DNA of 64,000 bases from Aurelia coerulea (GCA_039566865.1 CM076947.1:3107501-3171500), one strand, 5' to 3'; numbered from the stretch's first letter, positions 1-10,929 are shown. Program-made: numbers and translations. Notes: generated by a model from the letters alone, not told the origin.

Positions 1-61
1 CAAATGAGGCCAATGGCTTCAAGCTACAGCTTGAGGAAATTTGTACGACATGCTGCTGAAA

Positions 62-358
62 CCAACATATGACCTGACTTAGTCAGTTGAGCTCATTGGC
101 ACATTGAAAGAAGAGATAGCTGACTGCGTCTTGAGAGAAAAGTGTCAAGAATTTTGGGATACGGCTGAAGATGTAGCAGACAGACTGAGCCTGCCGAAAA
201 TAGCAAGAGAAGGCAGAAAGAAACGAAAAGCAACTGCCCTACATGATTATGTTGTACAGGCTCCATTGAACGAAACATCAATAGGTGGCTTGGATGGATA
301 TGTCCAAGATATCTACGAAATTTTAGACAAGGCAAGTGCTGAGCTTTGCAAGAGATGA
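62..358 (+). pseudogene. hAT-like transposase fragment
   Basis: An open stretch at 104-358 encodes 84 residues ending in LCKR and a stop. Its composition and the central KIAREGRKKRK stretch resemble the middle of DUF4371/zinc-finger-MYM-type hAT transposases. Short coding-like blocks continue in other frames to about 770 with many stops. I see no RNase-H catalytic motif, so the assignment rests on general resemblance and could be wrong. It is a remnant, not a functional gene. Confidence 0.3.
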
Positions 359-890
359 CAGATGAGCGCTTGGATAGCCTTTGACGCAACCGGTAGTTAG
401 CCTCCCCCCCTCCCCCGGATGGAAGCACCAGCTCCCCTGTCCTTTGGATAAGAAGCTCCATTGGATAAGAAGGGCATTTACAATCAGAATTTACTGATTT
501 AAAGGGAGAAAAATCCCTGCTCCAACATCTCTGACTTTTCGTTGATAGCATATAGGGGAAAAACCATAAGTTGGAGGAAAATCTCTGAGGCTATTTTCGA
601 ACGGCACTGCTACAAAGCGTGGGAAACTGCCTTAGAAGAAGAGCATTTCTCCACAGTGTAATGTTTGCACTTTCAATATGTTGAAGCTTTGATCCAGCCC
701 ATCATCGACAAATTTCGTTTGGGGGCCTCTGAAGCCAAATTCATTCCTTTCCACTGCAATCGTGGAATGCCTAAGAAATAAACAAAATGACAATTCCTAA
801 CCATTTACTGAAGAATAGCATGCATCCTTCTTTTTTCCTCCTTACAGTTAGCAGTTATATCAAAATTAGAGTATCGTTGAGTAAACCTCA
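359..890. other. No intact gene
   Basis: Only frame-broken coding-like scraps follow the hAT-like fragment, plus a C-rich run near 402-417. I see no RNA gene or clear repeat here. Confidence 0.5.
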
Positions 891-1186
891 TGTCTCGTTC
901 AATTCCTACCCTGACCATCCCCCCGGGACATTTGCACGAAAAATATTCCTGGCCCCCGGGCATTTGACCGTAGATTTTTCCGCGGCCCCCGGGCATTTGA
1001 ATAGCATTTGACTAGAACAGGAGCTTTTGCGTATACAGTAACTGCGAATATGGCATTTTCTTATTGCCCGGCCATTTGACCACCGATTTTTCCCCGGCCC
1101 CCAGGCATTTAAGCGGGGAATTTTTGTTGACCCCCGGGCTTCCCGGGGGGGGGGGGGGATGGTCAGGGTTGGAATTGAATGAGACA
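891..1186. mobile_element. Small inverted-repeat element with CCCGGGCATTTGA core
   Basis: Left end TGTCTCGTTCAATTCC and right end (reverse complement) TGTCTCATTCAATTCC are inverted repeats that continue through CCCTGACCATCCCCCC. The interior is several degenerate copies of GGCCCCCGGGCATTTGACC followed by a T-rich stretch. A G run of about 14 lies at 1145-1158. I could not settle a target duplication. It fits a non-autonomous DNA transposon (MITE) with internal tandem repeats. Confidence 0.6.
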
Positions 1187-1374
1187 TTAGGTAACAATTT
1201 TTGACCAAAAGCTTGCCCAAGGGCAGCTTCTTCTGATTAGTGTTGCAAAAGACGTCCGGCCATTACAGCGGCAGCGCAGCTGAAGTCAAGAAAGCAGCTA
1301 GGTGAAGTTTGGTTGACAGAGTCAAAAAAAAAGTTAGGAGTCGGAGCTCAAAAATCTCAGAGAGTTTGAGAAGT

Positions 1375-1399
1375 TTAACCCTAACCAGACTGGGGGGGG
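1375..1399. mobile_element. Orphan piggyBac-like end (TTAA + CCCTAACCAGACTGGGG)
   Basis: TTAA followed by CCCTAACCAGACTGGGG and a G run matches the left end of three complete TTAA-flanked elements in this window (3479, 11678, 20113). I found no matching right end nearby, so it is a solo end or a deleted copy. Confidence 0.5.
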
Positions 1400-1464
1400 C
1401 TCATTCAGCTGATTATCATGTGATTATCTTAAAAAATCAAAACTTATTCTTTTAATGATGCAAG

Positions 1465-1820
1465 GTAACAGACACTGAGCAGAGTTTGGATGCGAGGCAA
1501 GCAACTATCTATTCTGTTGAACTAAAAAGGCTTCATGCGATTGTTCCACTGAATGAGAGATATACACAATATGTTATTCCAGATTTTGATGAAGAATTAA
1601 AAACCATTAAGGTACAGTATACCTAATATAGTAAACTACAGTATGAGTATTTTTCAACATTACTACGTATTCTACACATCTGAAACAATTATCAACTTCA
1701 TGTTTTCAGTCATCTGCGCTGTTTGAGTGGCTTCTGCAGAGCAGCCATAAATCCAATGTTTCTGTTCTTAAGATTCTTGACAGGAGAGACTTCAAATTAA
1801 AGGTTGACACTGAATTTTAA
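1465..1820 (+). CDS. Two candidate exons of an unrecognised gene
   Basis: Coding-like block 1465-1611 (49 codons, after an AG acceptor) ends at AAG with a GT donor. A second block, 1710-1820, follows TGTTTTCAG and runs 36 codons to TAA. Both junctions are phase 0, so they could be joined. I do not recognise the peptide (segments VELKRLHAIVPLNERYTQYV and SALFEWLLQSSHKSN). No promoter or upstream exon was identified. The second block ends 68 bp before the repeat-armed element at 1889. Confidence 0.3.
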
Positions 1821-1888
1821 GCAAATCTATCACTAGTTGCTGATTTATGGAGCAAGAAAGCCAAAATTATTGGCTGCCTCAAAACCAG

Positions 1889-2275
1889 GGCCTGGTGTAC
1901 AACCACTTACCACCGACCACACCGACCACATACCACCGACCACACTTACCACCGTCCACTTACCACACTTACCACCGACCATGATAGCCACCGACCACCG
2001 ACCACCGACCGAGAAAACCACTTACCACCGACCAATAAACCACTTACCACCGACCAACAAACCACTTACCACCGACCAAAAAGGCCACCGACCACCGACC
2101 AAGAAAACCACTTACCACTTACCACCGACCAAGAAAACCACTTACCACTTACCACTTACCACCGACCAAGAAAACCACTTACCACTTACCACCGACCAAG
2201 AAAACCACTTACCACCGACCACCGACCAAGAAAACCACTTACGACTTACCACCGACCACCGACCAAGAAAACCAC
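1889..2275. repeat. Left arm tandem array (CCACTTA/CCACCGA heptamers)
   Basis: The array is built of CCACTTA and CCACCGA heptamers interspersed with CCAAGAAAA blocks, giving a higher-order unit of about 23-30 bp. Open frames across it encode only Thr/Pro/His-rich low-complexity peptide and are not genes. Confidence 0.9.
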
Positions 2276-3293
2276 TTTATAGAGTAAAATTTTAAAAATA
2301 ATTTTAATGAGTTTCTTCTTACAAAGTTGTAGGCTGCCCTGGAAATCCTGTATACCCTATCCAATATCTAATATTTGTCTGTTCTAGTTGATATCAATAC
2401 TAAAATAATTGATTTTCTGATTAAATAGATTTTCATTTTCTGAAGTGATGCGTTTGGAGTATATAGACTAGGAAGAGTTCATCTTCGTTTGACGTGAAGT
2501 AAATATGATTTTCTGTTCATCCGTTGGTTACAATTTAAATTGGAGATTGATAATTAAAATTGGGGCAGATATTTTGTGTTTTATCTACCGGGTGTCTCAA
2601 AAAAATACCCGCTTAAATTGGGTATAGTAACAAAACGATAAGATATCGGAACTTTCCGAAGACAAAGCTACATTTGTTTATCTTCAACTTGAATGCACAT
2701 ACCTTGCATTTTAGAATCGTCTACCAAAGCTCGCAAAGTCGAAATTTAGAGTACACCTAAAAACGGCCTAACCATATTTGAGAAACGGCCTAGCCATATG
2801 ATCAGATATCACCGGCAATGTGCAAAAGAATTTGAAATTGTGTTCATATTTCGATTTTTAGGTTTTACTTTTGAAAAGAATTATACTTTATGCTTCAATT
2901 GTTTATGATATTGTTTTTTTTTTGAGGAATCGATCCTTGCGTTGCATTCCATTGAACACGCTATTCTTATCAAAGAAAAATAAAAGGGGTACATGCACGC
3001 TTATTTTGGAGATGTGGCACGAGTTTATCATTCATATCACATTTTTATTCTATTCGCTTAGTTAGAGTCGTGGTCATGCGTCCATAATTTTTTTCAAAAT
3101 AAAGACTGAAAAAATAAAGTTTGCAGGTGCTTTGTAAAATGCCCATGATATCAAATCATGGCTAGGCCCTTTTTTGAAACTTCACGCAGTCATACGGCTG
3201 GTTTTTTATGTGTCTGTTTTGTGTCTCAATGCTTACATTTGATTTTTAAACATATGATTTGCATCACATTTTATCATTGGCGGAAACCATGGA
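2276..3293. other. A+T-rich interior of the repeat-armed element
   Basis: No coding region is convincing. TACCGGGTGTCTCAAAAAAA near 2586 resembles one end of Tc1/mariner-type MITEs, but I found no partner end with the same interior. Confidence 0.5.
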
Positions 3294-3300
3294 ATGTTCA

Positions 3301-4255
3301 CTACACGTATTTTTTATAAGAAACTGCTTATAAGAAACTCAACTCTCAGATCGCCAAAAGATTAAGAAACTCCAGTACTGGGAGAATATAAGTTAAGAAT
3401 CTATTTACTTTGATGAAGGAAATCCTTGACCCTTTTCACTTTACTTTCATTTGTTTCCAGTATCATATTACTCGTTAACCCTATCTCACCTGGGCGTTTT
3501 GAAGCGGTCAATACCTGAGGGGGGGTGGATTCCACCCCCCCTCTTTTTCTTCGCTGTCGTAGTAGCTACAATCTTTAGAATAGGTAAATATATATACTTT
3601 GATGCAAACAATCAAAATCACATGATTAATTCAAATTATCTCTATTGTTCTCGTTGCTATGACAATAAGAAGATTTTAAGTTATGATTATCATGATTGTT
3701 ACCAACATGATTGAAACAATGAAATGAGGCACTAAATTGAAATCTTTTGTTTCAAATTGAGTTGGATATCATCAAATACATGTGTAAGTATAATTTTGCA
3801 TATATTTGGGATTAAAATTTGCAACAATTAAAAAAAAAGTATACAAATTTTGTTGACTACACAGTAAAACATTGGTTGCCATGGTTACAAGGCTATATTT
3901 AGCATCTTGAAATTTTCATCATTCGATACAGTATAGATATAAAGTCAAAGTAGCGGAGTCTTGGCATCCTGCATTGCATATTCTAGCATAGGCGAATAAA
4001 AGTTTGGTTGGGGGGGTGGAATCCACCCCCCCCAGGTGAGATAGGGTTAAGGTACTTCAGTAATGTCTAAACATTGGAAAGGCTCAAACAATATTGTTTT
4101 GAAGTGTTCACGAGGGCACGGGTAGTGAACATGAAGATTGTTATGGTACCTCTAAGAAACTCGTAAGAAACTCTGAGTACTCAAAATCTGATAATTTTAA
4201 GAAATTTTCAGTGCTGGTCCAAATTCTTAGTTTCTTATGAAAGAAATACGTGCAC
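3301..4255. mobile_element. Inverted-repeat element A, copy 1 (interrupted)
   Basis: Ends CTACACGTATTTTTTATAAG and (reverse complement) GTGCACGTATTTCTTTCAT are flanked by ATGTTCA on both sides (3294-3300 and 4256-4262), a candidate 7-bp duplication. Several AAGAAACTC motifs lie near each end. A second copy lies reversed at about 56393-56975 and aligns across both halves. The piggyBac-like MITE at 3479-4046 interrupts this copy. Confidence 0.7.
3479..4046. mobile_element. piggyBac-like MITE (TTAA TSD) with G/C-tract hairpins
   Basis: TTAA at 3475-3478 and 4047-4050 flanks inverted ends CCCTATCTCACCTGGG and CCCAGGTGAGATAGGG. TTAA plus CCCT ends is the piggyBac signature. Just inside each end is a hairpin made of a G run, TGGAWTCCA and a C run. 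The interior is A+T-rich and non-coding. Copy 2 of element A lacks this insertion and shows the empty site. Confidence 0.85.
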
Positions 4256-4262
4256 ATGTTCA

Positions 4263-5069
4263 GTTATGCGCGCTTTGTCAACGTTCGTTCACCGAGCCCA
4301 TTTTAAGGATTTGCAGCTGCAATGCAACGTAAATGAACAAAACTTCATCCAGGAGTTCTGCATTTAGAAGGCTACATGTAGCTCCAAGCAGCTCCCAGCG
4401 CAAAGCTTCCTGCGCCTATGCCTGTGTCAGAACACACAAATCTGTGCCATTTTATTCCTTTATCGGAGAGTCTATACGTCCCGGTTTGGGTAAAATTATG
4501 TTGTTGTTGTTGTTGTTGTTGTTGTTATTGTTGCTGTTGTGATGCAATAACTGGGACTATCATAGAGTCTATTAAAACGGAGTAATGCGATGATGGTGCG
4601 GCAGATAAAAGCAAATTCTTAGGGGAACAGTGAAAAATAACAAAAAATTGTATGAAGATCACCCAAATTTAGATGCAGGTATTACCATATGACTTCCCGT
4701 GAAGTACGTAGTTAATACAACAGATGTGGATTAAGTGAATTGAAAGGGGGAAACAGATTGGTTTATCATTTCATTACAGGATCAGAGCCTTGCCACAAAC
4801 CACCACCGGAAAAAGATCATTGAAGACGGGAGAAACCAAAATGCAGATTATGCGTTATTTTTATTAGACTGGTAGGCAGTTTCTTAAATTTTTGGGCCAT
4901 TAGTTTCAGAGTTAATTTGAAACTATAATTCAGCTTTAACAAAAACAAAAATTTTGCTTTTTAAATTCAGCTTTCGAAATATTGAGCCTACTATTTCTTA
5001 TAAGCGGTTTCTTATGCAACTGGAAAATTTTTTAAAAAAAGGTCACAATGTCCACAAGATAATCGGTTA
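4263..5069. other. Non-coding interior with a TTG microsatellite
   Basis: Apart from (TTG)n at about 4499-4541 I see no feature between element A and the right arm of the repeat-armed element. Confidence 0.5.
4499..4541 (+). repeat. TTG microsatellite
   Basis: About 14 near-perfect TTG triplets, with TTA and CTG interruptions towards the 3' end. Confidence 0.85.
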
Positions 5070-5484
5070 TTTGCTGGTCGGTGGTAAGTGGTTTCCTTGG
5101 TCGGTGGTCGGTGGTCGGTGGTAAGTGGTTTTCTTGGTCGGTGGTAAGTGGTAAGTGGTTTTCTTGGTCGGTGGTAAGTGGTAAGTGGTTTTCTTGGTCG
5201 GTGGTAAGTGGTAAGTGGTAAGTGGTTTTCTTGGTCGGTGGTAAGTGGTAAGTGGTAAGTGGTTTTCTTGGTCGGTGGTAAGTGGTAAGTGGATTGTTGG
5301 TCGGTGATAAGTATGGTCGGTGGTAAGTGGTTTGTTGGTCGGTGGTCGGTGGTTTTCGTGGTCGGTGGTCGGTGGTGTTGGTCGGTGGTCGGTGGTGCTG
5401 GTCGGTGGTCGGTCTGGTCGGTGGTCGGTGCGGTCGGTGGTATGTGGTCGGTGTGGTCGGTGGTAAGTGGTTGTACACCACGCC
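5070..5484. repeat. Right arm tandem array (TCGGTGG/TAAGTGG)
   Basis: Reverse complement of the left arm, with the same heptamers and TTTTCTTGG spacers but a different number and order of units. The outermost 50 or so bases are nearly identical to the left end; the inner part differs, as expected from independent repeat expansion. Confidence 0.9.
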
Positions 5485-5493
5485 CAAAACCAG

Positions 5494-6750
5494 AGGATTC
5501 GTTATTCTCCATTGCATTAAAATCAATGAAATTGATTGAAAACAATGTACCTAGCCCTGTTTGTTTATGTCTATAAGTAAGACAGATAGTCATACATTGA
5601 ATTTTGTGACAGACAACCAATAATATTGGACGTATCTAGGGTTGCTAGATGGTAATGTCCAACACAAGTGCTGCAGGCCATGGCATACGTCCATCTAATA
5701 TTTTGCTTCTCAAAAGTGATGAAGTCATTTTAAATCAACAATATTGCGTTCAGCAGGCTGCTTTGTCAATATTCTTGAGCTATATGGTCATTAATTACTC
5801 CCAAATGCGTTTTCTGGCATAACTGTGAAGTTTAAGTTAATTTAATGTTAAAATTCAAGTTATAAGGTTAAGTACGGAGATAAAATCATCTGGTTTTGAA
5901 GGAACCAGTGATTGGGACTTTCTTTCTTGATAAATCAGCAACCACTTGTCAGATTTACAGAGACTCGGTGCCAAACTCCAAGTTGAAATCTCTTCTATTC
6001 ACAAATCTGAAAAACAGGAAAGTTAGATTTTATGGCTCCTCCATATTCAAATGGCGCACATGTGATCTGGGACACCCTGTAGAATGCATCAATTCCCAGT
6101 AATATCGACATACTGTAAAATTGCTCCAAGTTTCAAAAATCAAGCAAAAGAATCTACACATACTGCTTTCAATGTCATCATAAACATAAGTGCAAATCCA
6201 TTGCAGAAATAAAGTTTAACCATAGTGAAACACTTGCAGGACAAAAATATTTTTTGTGACTCCAAACGAATTTAGTCAAAAATGTTATGCTGCACTATTT
6301 AAACTTAACTGAAGAAGGATTATTTGTGATATTCATATTGTGTAAAATCTTCAATGATTGCCATTTTCTCCCACAAAACAGTCAAATAAACACTTTTTGG
6401 TGGAAAGAAGAGCTGTTGAATTACCTGTGTACCACAAGTGACCGCTCTTCCTTGTGTACCACAAGGACTGTGCACAATATTCCATTTGCCCAGGTTGCTG
6501 CAAGACCAACAGAAAATACATTTGACCGGATCTTTGGTCTGCAAAGCCTATGTTAAGTGCCCAGTCAGACAATATGAAAAGACCCGGGATAGTTGAATGT
6601 CACACAATATAAAGAAACACTTCGCAGTCTGATATATTAGCAAAACTCAGAAAAAGGCATCCATCCTGGTTGTATCCAGAAGCTAGGTGCCAATGATTTC
6701 AAAATCACCTTCTCCACGCTAGCAGGAAATCAAAAATTTTTCCGAAGACA
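5494..6750. other. No supported gene
   Basis: A+T-rich sequence with only short chance open frames. GGGACACCCTGTA near 6070 resembles a Tc1/mariner-type MITE end but has no clear partner. Confidence 0.45.
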
Positions 6751-6769
6751 CAGAATTAATAAATTACAA

Positions 6770-7214
6770 TTGGGGAGAGGACTTTTCCCTCCAAGACCAT
6801 ACCTACAAAAGAAAAAAACAACTTTCGTGTCTATATTCCTGGCTCCGTTAGATATGAAGCTGACAGTAATCAATAGCACCTGCGCTAGCTACTGGAGAGT
6901 AATAGAGTTCATAAGGAAAAACATTGCCTGTACGGACTTAAATGAAATCATCACTGTCATTATGGATCTAGCAAGGGCAACCCCTAATGTTATTAGGTTG
7001 GGAGCATACAACCTTTTGTACTTCACAACAAACAGCCACCAACATGTTGCAAGTGCGATTCCCAAGATCACAAAGCAGCAGAATGAAACATCGAACATAT
7101 TACAATTGCAGTGAATGTGGTCATATCCACAATGAATGTAACAAAGAGCTAAAATGCCCCACATGTCTTGAAACGGGTCATTCCCTGAGGTGTTGTCCTG
7201 ACGACAACACTTAG
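6770..7214 (+). pseudogene. Zinc-knuckle (CCHC) retrotransposon ORF1/gag-like remnant
   Basis: At 7090-7200 one frame encodes a Cys/His array: CSECGHIHNEC, then CPTCLETGHSLRCC (CX2CX4HX4C). A further knuckle, CKCDSQDHKAAE, lies just upstream in a different frame and ends at a stop where the last Cys should be, so at least one frameshift has occurred. CCHC arrays of this kind occur in gag or ORF1 proteins of LTR and Tx1/L1-like non-LTR retrotransposons. No reverse transcriptase follows; a MITE starts at 7300. The retroelement class is undecided. Confidence 0.5.
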
Positions 7215-7299
7215 AGCAAGAATAAGACATCCAAAGCCACACCAAGTAAACCAGTCTCTAATGAAACTTAAAGTGTCCATGAACCTGTTCTATAAAAAG

Positions 7300-8081
7300 G
7301 GGCAAGGTGAATTCAGTGGAAGCCGCATAAACTATTGTTTTCACAAGAACAATAGCTTCCGCGGAATCAATTTACATAGTGAATTACGTGGAAAATTGAT
7401 CCCGCAGAAAAAAATTTGCTATCCACTCGAGCAAAATAGAATAAATCGAGGAACAAACAGGAATAAACTGATCACTTTCTGTGACCTTACGGCCGAAGGG
7501 CATTTCACTCCACATAAAGTCTCGAACTCCTATTGCAAAAATTCTTTTGTTTTCAAGAAAAATCCATCAAATATCCATAAAGATCTTTAAGTTCTGACAA
7601 AAGCTCGCACAATCTGTCAACTAAATGCCCCCCCCCCACTTACAGTGAAACTGCGTAAACAAATATGTATAGAATTTCTTTAGCTTCCTTCTTTACTGGT
7701 TTCTTCATTTCATATTAGCCAATGAAAACCATGCCTCAGCAAATTCTTTATCTTCGAGAAGATGCAGGTGAATACGGACAAATTTCCGCAATATCGGTTT
7801 TCCGTGGAGTTCACTTCCGCCGTAGACCCAAAGGGAAGTATGCGGAAAATATTTAGTTTTTCCATAAAACTAAATGATCATTTATTCAAGAAGTAAGGCC
7901 GTTCAGGAAGAAGCAATTTGATACAGATATGTTTCACGCAGTTTCGCTTTAAGTTACCAGTTTATTCCTGTTTGTTCCTAGGTTTATTCTATTTCGCTCG
8001 AGTGGATGGCAAGTTTTTTCCACGGAATAAATTTTCCGCAGACTTCACTATGGTAAACAATTCCGCGGAATTCACCTGGCC
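7300..8081. mobile_element. 782-bp inverted-repeat MITE, 8-bp TSD
   Basis: ATAAAAAG lies at 7292-7299 and 8082-8089. Ends are GGGCAAGGTGAATTC and (reverse complement) GGCCAGGTGAATTCC. Homology between the arms extends about 180 bp inward through CATCCACTCGAGC and GGAACAAACAGGAATAAAC. An 8-bp duplication fits hAT or Mutator-like elements. The open frame at 7261-7590 is this arm read through and is not a gene. Confidence 0.8.
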
Positions 8082-8201
8082 ATAAAAAGATCTTAAAACG
8101 AAGCCCACACGCTACTGATGGCGACTATCAGTGTTTTTTTTTACAAAAGGAGACCATTAACCACCTGAAATTAACCATCAGAATCCCATTTTTACCAATG
8201 T

Positions 8202-8597
8202 TTACAATTTATGGAATCCAAAAATGACATCCATTTGGTTCAAAAGAAAGGAAGTCAACATGATCACGAGGTCCAGGATTAAATAAGACTGCTGCAAAGC
8301 AAGTACATTGTTGCTGAAGCATTTGCTGCCATCCTCACCAATGAAAAGATCTGAAGTAGACACTTCTTTATGTAGTAGGGCGAACAACTCATTCCAAGGC
8401 CCACCCTCATCAACTGCTGGTTCACCAACAAACTGGATTTTTAAATTCTTCTCTACATCGTTCTTGGTGCATTTAGCAAATTTAAAAGCTGTGTCATCCC
8501 ACACATGACTTCTTCTGACCTTAAGCCTGAGATAGCCTTGATCTTCTAGTTTCTCTTTTGCTAGATCCTTGATCATTGAAAAATGGTCATTGGCCAA
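8202..8597 (-). pseudogene. HECT-domain N-lobe fragment
   Basis: The minus strand encodes LKIQFVGEPAVDEGGPWNEL followed by FALLHKEV, the conserved start of a HECT E3 ubiquitin ligase domain (compare IRVVFVGEAGVDTGG in the gene at 45584). Downstream of residue 103 the frame no longer resembles HECT, and neither the C-lobe nor the catalytic Cys is found nearby. No zinc-finger exons were seen. It is probably a relic of the same multicopy HECT family and lies 55 bp from the opposite-strand recombinase gene. Confidence 0.65.
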
Positions 8598-8652
8598 GAT
8601 TATTTTTCAATCAGTTTGATTCACATTCAAGGTAATTTTAAATTAAATTTCA

Positions 8653-10929
8653 GGCCTTCGACAGATGGCTTAAAAATAAAAATGAAGAGAGGAAAAAAAC
8701 TTCAAAGAAAAACAAAGTTGCTTGCCCAGAGAAGGACTGCACAAAATCTGTGGTGGACTTGATTAGACATTTAATTCAAGTTCACAAATGGGATGAGCCT
8801 GACGCAAGAGCAGCACGGGGGATGTTTGGGCTGAGAAAATTGCGTCCACTAAAGCCTGGAAAGGTTCAAAAGAACTATACTGCGAAGACATGCCCCATCA
8901 TAACTTACGGAAAAGTTGTTTTGAGGCTTCAAACTCATCTGTGTCAGACGCATAAGCTGTAAGACATTAAGTACATACAAATGATGATGGATTCTGGTTC
9001 TCCAGTTAGAGTGTCACATAAAGAAAGTTTGAAAGAGAGCGAACATGTTAAAACACCACAAAATTCCAATAACAAACAGCGAATATTCAAACACAAGGAT
9101 TGATCAACGAAGCTTATGAAAAAGATGAAAACGTAGAAATCGTAGCAGATGATGCTGATGACTGTGATGATAGTATCGTGAGTGAAAACGAAGAAGATAT
9201 TGCCCATGACATTACTCCAACGCCATCTTAAAAGATGTTCTTTAATGCCTTCAAAAGGTGGTTAATGTCCTTGGACGGTGGCCACAAAAAGGAGAAGGAT
9301 GCTCAGCAGCATGTCTCACAGCTGCTGGTCATTTGCAGATATTTGGAAGATACAGCTGCTGGTGGTATTTCCAATGTATTGCGGCTGTTCGATACCAAGT
9401 TACTGTGTGAGAATTGGTTGACAAAATTCCAAACAGAAAGGAGGCCAGGGACAGTTAAAGGCTACTTGCATTCTTTGCTGCCCCTGTGCGATTTTGTGAA
9501 AATGTGCCCAAAAATATTACAAACGAATGAAGAGCAGCCCATCGTCTTGGCAGTGAAAGTGAAATATTGGTTGAAAACCTTAAGAAAAAGTCTTACAGTT
9601 AGGAAATGGGAAAAGAGAGAAGATGATTTAGAAAATATTGCAGGGTAGGATGATTTTGAGGCTTTTGAAAAGTCAGAGCCAGTTAGGAGAGCGATAAAGA
9701 TCCTGTCTGAATATATGGGTGCCTCCCCTGCAATAACGACAAAAGATTTCACCTGTGCCATGGACTACCTTATTAGCACGTTGCTAATTGCAAATGCTCC
9801 TAGATCCGGTGCAATAGACCATTTCGCAATTTGGAGAAAGAGACTGAGGAGAGCGCGGCACATTCTGACAGCCTTGGCAACAAGGAAGTCTAGGGAATCC
9901 CTTCTTCTGCGGTGCAAAGTCTACGGTTAGCGGCTTGCTCGCCATCTCTCTCCAAAACTCTAGTTATTTTCGTTTTATTTGCAACTTCCAAGAGTTATGC
10001 GATGCTTATTTAGTATGGTAAGTGTTTTCTTTGGATTATTTAGCTGTTTTGCCATCTTTTCGCTCATTTGTGAATGTATTTTGAGCCATTTTATTTCAGT
10101 TGTTTCCCTCGAATTTGAAACGGCTCAGTTTATGCCCAGCTGACCTACGACACAGTTTTGCTTGTTTACTAGATAATTGAACGCATTTACGGCAATGCAA
10201 GCAAATTAAAAGTATTGTTTGGAATCCTCCAAATAATCACAATGAGATCGTGTACTGTTTTGATAAATTTAACAAGCAATTGCGAAATGGTCTATTGCAA
10301 ATATGACCGTTGAATCTGTGGAGAAGGCAGTGGCAGATGGCGACACAATGGTTGTCACGTTTCGCGACCATGAGACGCTGCAAAATTCTAGTCCAGCCAT
10401 GATCTGCATGCCAAAGGTCACTTTCACCTACCTAAACATATATCTAATGAAGACAAGAGCGAGGATTATAGATATCAATGATAGCGGCCATCAGGACAAA
10501 GTTTTTATAACGTATACAGGTATGAATATGACCTCATCAGCAATTTCAGAGCAGATAGGGTCATTTTGGAGAGGAGCTTTTGGCAAGCACAGGAACGCAT
10601 CGCTAATTAGGAAATTGGCCGTATCTTTGATGCACAAAAGCCACCCCAAGTTTAAAGCAGACCTTGCCTTTCACATGAATCATGCCGTGAAAACGGCAGA
10701 AAATTCTTATTTTATCCAAGACAAGCGAGCCAAGTCTGCAATAACAGCAGAGTTCTTCAATGCTGCCCTTCATGTCAAATCTAACAGTAGAGAACACAAA
10801 GATGAAACAGAAGTATGCTATGAGACAATATTCGCCTCCAATATCCAACGGAAAGTTATTTCCATGCAAGAAGTGCGCCATGCAGCAGAACAGTACCCAG
10901 CGATGAAAGGAAAGATCGATCGATCATAA
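8653..10929 (+). pseudogene. Zinc-finger/tyrosine-recombinase (Crypton-like) gene, broken
   Basis: After an AG acceptor at 8651-8652, the peptide has a C2H2-like finger (CPEKDCTKSV...HLIQVH), an acidic linker, then a recombinase N-terminal region at 9235-9645. The catalytic part shows the box I Arg in NAPRSG near 9805 and, after an insertion, RKLAVSLMHKSH and HMNHAVKTAENSYF near 10605-10715 (Arg, His, His, Tyr pattern). That pattern fits Crypton-type tyrosine recombinases, which cut and paste through a circular intermediate. In-frame stops occur near 8960, 9229 and 9646, with a frame change near 9100. A 482-bp MITE separates box I from box II. Flanking ends were not identified. Confidence 0.65.
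9814..10295. mobile_element. 482-bp MITE splitting the recombinase gene
   Basis: Perfect inverted ends ATAGACCATTTCGCAATT are flanked by TGCA on both sides (9810-9813 and 10296-10299). Removing it rejoins the recombinase frame. Because the flank is palindromic, TGCA (4 bp) and a 2-bp AT duplication are both possible. No coding capacity. Confidence 0.75.

Larger units (their letters stand above)
1889..5484. mobile_element. 3.6-kb DNA transposon with tandem-repeat inverted arms, 9-bp TSD
   Basis: Ends are GGCCTGGTGTACAACC and, reverse complemented, GGCGTGGTGTACAACC. CAAAACCAG lies directly outside both ends (1880-1888 and 5485-5493), a perfect 9-bp target duplication. Each terminal arm is about 400 bp of a heptamer-like tandem array (see separate entries). 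A 9-bp duplication with long inverted ends is typical of Mutator-like elements, so that class is most likely. No transposase is encoded, so the copy is non-autonomous. It contains an inverted-repeat element (3301-4255), which contains a piggyBac-like MITE (3479-4046). Confidence 0.8.

Noticed and set aside
1900..2275. Telomere-like or CRISPR-like array
   Set aside because: Units are contiguous heptamers without unique spacers and do not match TTAGGG-type telomere repeats; the inverted arms and 9-bp duplication identify a transposon.
1837..2295. 152-codon Thr/Pro/His-rich open frame
   Set aside because: It is the heptamer tandem array read through; the mirrored arm gives equivalent frames on the other strand (5012-5620).
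5289..5576. Val/Gly/Trp-rich ORFs resembling secreted repeat proteins
   Set aside because: Translation of the GGTCGGT/GGTAAGT array.
6287..6572. Overlapping ORFs on both strands near 6300-6570
   Set aside because: Short, without domain resemblance, and mutually overlapping.
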